Shown in pieces: positions 61,304-64,000 of a stretch of 64,000 nucleotides of DNA. The notes beneath the pieces were generated by a model. The model saw nothing but the letters and a program-made list of their open reading frames with translations. It had not been told where the DNA came from and ran no database searches. Within the stretch, counting starts at the first letter, position 1. The number at the start of each line of letters is the position of its first letter. Source of the stretch: JACCXG01 sp963750935 (GTDB taxonomy: Bacteria; Acidobacteriota; Vicinamibacteria; Vicinamibacterales; 2-12-FULL-66-21); NCBI GenBank assembly GCA_963750935.1, contig CAVVSR010000004.1:248001-312000 (forward strand), in the 5' to 3' direction. A program made the position numbers and the translations under genes.

Positions 61304-62113
61304 ATGCCGAGCCCGGTGACGCTGACCCAGAAGCTCCGCGACGAATACGACGGGCTGTTCAAGACCTGCGCGATCTCGCCCGCCCGCGCCGCGGAAGTCG
61401 ATGGCCTCGCGATGCGCCTGATCAGGGGCCGCTCCCGCTACGACGCGGTCAGCGCCGCGACCGGCGTGCCGTGGCACGTCATCGCGGTGATTCACTGTAT
61501 GGAAGCGTCGCTGAAGTTCGACTGCCACCTGCACAACGGCGACCCGCTGACCGCCCGCACGGTGCAGGTGCCGCCGAACCGGCCGCCGTCCGGCGCGCCG
61601 CCCTTCACCTGGGAGATCAGCGCGACCGACGCCCTCACCTTCGAGCGCCTCAGCGGCGCCAGCGACTGGTCGCTCGCCGGCACGTTGTTCCGGCTGGAGA
61701 AGTACAACGGCTTCGGGTATCGCCGGCTCCATCCGGAGGTGCTGACGCCGTATCTGTGGTCGTTCTCGCAGCACTACACGATGGGGAAGTTCGTGCGCGA
61801 CGGCGAATGGTCGCCGACTGCACGCTCGAAGCAGTGCGGCGCCGCGGTGTTGCTGCGGCGGCTGGCCGAGCGGCGCGAGATCGAGTTCGCGGATCAGCCG
61901 GCCCCGACCGCGGACGATCCGCCGCCCGTCCGCTACAACACGCGGCTGCCCGCCGATCCCGCCGCCGTGGCCCGGGCCAAGGCGCTGCAGGAGTGGCTGA
62001 ACACCTTCCCGGGCATCTTCCTGCGCGTCGACGGCGTCGCCGCGAAGCGCACGTCCGACGCGTTCCGCAGCATCACCGGACGGTTCCTCGACGGCGATCC
62101 GCGCGGCGTCTGA
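61304..62113 (+). CDS. Phage-lysin-like protein (HLHNGDPL motif), putative muramidase
   Basis: This 269-residue protein has a catalytic-looking segment VPWHVIAVIHCMEASLKFDC and the conserved HLHNGDPLTARTVQVPPNRP, a pattern I associate with lysozyme-like proteins of phages and bacterial genomes. It continues LEKYNGFGYRRLHPEVLTPY and LWSFSQHYTMGKF. The C-terminal 70 residues may bind cell wall. No signal peptide and no other phage genes are near. Function as a cell-wall hydrolase is inference. Confidence 0.55.
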   Translation: MPSPVTLTQKLRDEYDGLFKTCAISPARAAEVDGLAMRLIRGRSRYDAVSAATGVPWHVIAVIHCMEASLKFDCHLHNGDPLTARTVQVPPNRPPSGAPPFTWEISATDALTFERLSGASDWSLAGTLFRLEKYNGFGYRRLHPEVLTPYLWSFSQHYTMGKFVRDGEWSPTARSKQCGAAVLLRRLAERREIEFADQPAPTADDPPPVRYNTRLPADPAAVARAKALQEWLNTFPGIFLRVDGVAAKRTSDAFRSITGRFLDGDPRGV

Positions 62114-62272
62114 TCCGCTCCGTCACGGAGCCCCACGCCAGCGTCGACGCCAAATGCCGTCCGATGGTTACAGTTCCGTGCCGCCGCCACGGGACCGTCG
62201 ATTTCATCGACGCCGTGGCTCAGGAACTTAAGCGGGCGTCGCGCCTGGCATGCCCGATGCACTGCGCGCCGC

Positions 62273-62971
62273 ATGGTTTCGCATCCCCGCATCCTGATTG
62301 CCTCGCCGCACGCCGGCGAAACAGCCATGCTCGCCGACTGGATCCGATCGGAAGGATTCGAGCCCGTTCCGGTCCAGACCCTGTCGCGTGCCGCTGAACA
62401 GATCCGTGATCACGCCTTCGATCTGTTCATGTCCGACTTCACCTTCGCGTTCAAGAGCGAGCCGCCGCTGCTGGCGCTGGTCCGCGGCCGCAACGCGAAG
62501 ACCCCGATCATCGCCATCGGCGAGAACGATCCGATCGCCGAATCGCAGGCGACGGCGCGCAACGTCACTTACCTGACCCGGCCGCTCGAGCAGACCTCGG
62601 TGACGTGCAGCGTCGCGATGGCGGTCATGGAAACGCGGCCGACCCGGCGCTCGCTGCGCAAGGCGGTCAACCGCTTCGACGCGATCGTCGATGGCGTGCC
62701 CTCCCACATCATCGACATCAGCAAGGAAGGCCTGCGCCTCGAGATTCCGCGCAGCCGCAAATCGGCGCCGCCGCCGCCGCACTTCACCGTGCGCGTGCCG
62801 ATGCTCGGCGTGGCGTTGAGCTTGCGGCGGATGTGGACGTCGGGCGCGCCGTCGGCGGAAGCCGCGTGGTACGGCGCGGAGCTGGCTGGCAATACGCGCG
62901 CGGTCGAGCAGGCGTGGCGCGTGCTCGTGGACGCGATCCCGAGCGCGAGCGCCGCGATCGAGCTGCATTAG
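62273..62971 (+). CDS. Response-regulator-like receiver domain fused to PilZ
   Basis: This 232-residue protein has a receiver-like N-terminal half (HPRILIASPHAGETAMLADW, then DLFMSDFTFAFKSEPPLLAL, where the Asp after MS is the phosphoacceptor position). The C-terminal half (about 120-225) is PilZ-like: RRSLRKAVNRFDAIVDGVPS and HIIDISKEGLRLEIP, which would bind cyclic di-GMP. The usual RxxxR is present as RRSLRK. No histidine kinase is nearby. Confidence 0.75.
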   Translation: MVSHPRILIASPHAGETAMLADWIRSEGFEPVPVQTLSRAAEQIRDHAFDLFMSDFTFAFKSEPPLLALVRGRNAKTPIIAIGENDPIAESQATARNVTYLTRPLEQTSVTCSVAMAVMETRPTRRSLRKAVNRFDAIVDGVPSHIIDISKEGLRLEIPRSRKSAPPPPHFTVRVPMLGVALSLRRMWTSGAPSAEAAWYGAELAGNTRAVEQAWRVLVDAIPSASAAIELH

Positions 62972-62983
62972 AAAAACGCGGCA

Positions 62984-63061
62984 CGTCAACTCCCAATCCC
63001 CAACCTCCAACTCCCAATCTCTCCAATTTGGGAGTTGGTAGTTGGGAGTTGGGAATTGACA
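62984..63061. repeat. Inverted heptamer array pair, AACTCCC type
   Basis: Left arm 62984-63017 (CAACTCC, CAATCCC, CAACCTC, CAACTCC) and right arm 63029-63060 (TTGGGAG, TTGGTAG, TTGGGAG, TTGGGAA) are almost perfect complements around an 11-bp loop. It separates two convergent genes and may help end both transcripts. Confidence 0.85.
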
Positions 63062-63087
63062 CGGCTGATTCGCGAATCCTCTGCCGC

Positions 63088-64000
63088 CTACGCGCCCTTC
63101 AGGAGGCGCAGCGGATCGATGCGCGCGGCGCGGCGTGCCGGCACCAGGCAGGCCGCGACCGCGATCGTCAGCACCAGCAGCGGCACCACCGCATAGGTCA
63201 CCGCGTCGAACCGCCCGATGCCGTAGAGCAGCGCGCCAATCGTGCGGGTCAACACCAGCGAGCCGGCCAGCCCCGCCGCCAGGCCGATGATACTCACTGC
63301 CAGCCCCTGCCCGAGCACCAGCCGCACGATGTCGACGCGCCGCGCGCCGAGAGCGATCCGGACCGCCAGCTCGCGCGACCGCTGCGCTACGGCGTACGAC
63401 AGCACGCCGAACAGCCCGAGCGCCGCGATCGCCACCGAGAACACCGCGAACGCACCGAGCAGCAGCGCATAGAGCCGCGGCCGCGCCAGGGTGGTCACCA
63501 CTCGATCCGACAGCGTCATCACCGAGTCGGCCACCAGCCGATCGTCGGCCTCGCGAGCGGCCACTCGGAGCGCCGCCGCGCGCGTGGCGTCGTCGCCACC
63601 GCCACGCACCAGCAGCGTGACGACCGGCACCGGCAGTCTTCCCTTCAGCTGCCGGTAGGCGTAGTACATCTCGGGCTGGGACGCATCCGCCGCGGTCAGG
63701 TAGCGCACGTCTTCCACGACGCCGACGACGGTCGCCAGCGACTGCGCGTCCATGTAGCCCACCCCCATCGGCAGGTTCGCGCCGACAGCCGCGGGCCCGA
63801 GATAGCGGCGTGCGAACGCCTGGTTCACGACCACGACCGGCATCGACGTCTCCGTGTCGGCATCCGTGAAGCTGCGCCCGGCCACGACGCGCATGCCGAG
63901 GGCATGAAAGGCGTTGGCGCTGACGATGCGTGGTGACGCCTGCGCCGAGGTGACGCCGTTGAACGGGCGCGGCAGCGTGAGCGCGCTGGTCGATCCCCCG
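63088..64000 (-). CDS. MacB-like ABC transporter permease (ADOP-type), N-terminus beyond window
   Basis: The frame is open to the window edge; 303 residues are visible. The periplasmic domain shows FARRYLGPAAVGANLPMG and VVGVVEDVRYLTAADASQPE. The C-terminal FtsX domain has helices at LLLGAFAVFSVAIAALGLFG, ISIIGLAAGLAGSLVL-like and VVPLLVLTIAVAACLVPARR, with the coupling motif RSRELAVRIALGARR and end RRAARIDPLRLLKGA. This matches the duplicated 'ADOP' permeases abundant in Acidobacteriota. Nothing upstream is visible. Confidence 0.88.
   Translation of the reverse strand, partial: GGSTSALTLPRPFNGVTSAQASPRIVSANAFHALGMRVVAGRSFTDADTETSMPVVVVNQAFARRYLGPAAVGANLPMGVGYMDAQSLATVVGVVEDVRYLTAADASQPEMYYAYRQLKGRLPVPVVTLLVRGGGDDATRAAALRVAAREADDRLVADSVMTLSDRVVTTLARPRLYALLLGAFAVFSVAIAALGLFGVLSYAVAQRSRELAVRIALGARRVDIVRLVLGQGLAVSIIGLAAGLAGSLVLTRTIGALLYGIGRFDAVTYAVVPLLVLTIAVAACLVPARRAARIDPLRLLKGA

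Noticed and set aside
61304..62113. Prophage region
   Set aside because: Only one lysin-like gene is present; no integrase, terminase, capsid, tail or att-like repeats flank it.

Overview
The window looks like high-GC chromosomal DNA from an Acidobacteriota bacterium, most likely of the Vicinamibacteria type. This is inferred from gene content: MacB/FtsX-type permeases at both ends, a secreted CarboxypepD_reg plus CxxCH propeller protein, a tricorn-like S41 protease, DUF4139 and DUF2264 proteins, and an EF-G paralogue. No rRNA is present to confirm it.

Layout. (1) 1-7.1 kb: a permease pair, a stand-alone EF-G-like GTPase and two polytopic membrane proteins. (2) 7.1-27.6 kb, all on the minus strand: an unbroken str-S10-spc-alpha ribosomal superoperon read from about 27565 down to a strong terminator at 7133-7160. 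Its order is rpsL, rpsG, fusA, rpsJ, rplC, rplD, rplW, rplB, rpsS, rplV, rpsC, rplP, rpmC, rpsQ, rplN, rplX, rplE, rpsN, rpsH, rplF, rplR, rpsE, rpmD, rplO, secY, adk, map, infA, rpmJ, rpsM, rpsK, rpsD, rpoA, rplQ. tuf is absent from its usual place after fusA. (3) 27.6-50.9 kb: a mosaic of metabolic, stress and secreted-protein genes, including CsbD, tryptophan 2,3-dioxygenase, a ParB-like protein, an MHS-type transporter, tandem DinB domains, a sulfatase and a yeast-type cytosine deaminase. (4) 49.5-64 kb: an ECF-like sigma/anti-sigma pair and a run of secreted peptidases (tricorn-like S41, beta-lactamase-fold serine hydrolase, M1, P1), then a lysin-like protein, a Rec-PilZ protein and a permease cut by the window end.

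The most unusual signal is not a gene. More than twenty intergenic arrays have a strict 7-bp period (AACTCCC, CAGTTAC, GATCACC, CAGCACC, AGAAGTC, GACGGCT and GCACGTA types). Many occur as inverted pairs able to form long hairpins, and they sit in most of the non-overlapping gaps of the ribosomal superoperon. They recall the heptanucleotide STRR repeats of cyanobacteria but are a diversified set of heptamer families in one genome neighbourhood.

A second pattern is about a dozen single-base frameshifts, one of them in the essential gene rpsH. Most are apparent one-base insertions and several lie in short homopolymers, so sequence error is the likeliest cause. Frameshifted genes are annotated over their full reconstructed span.
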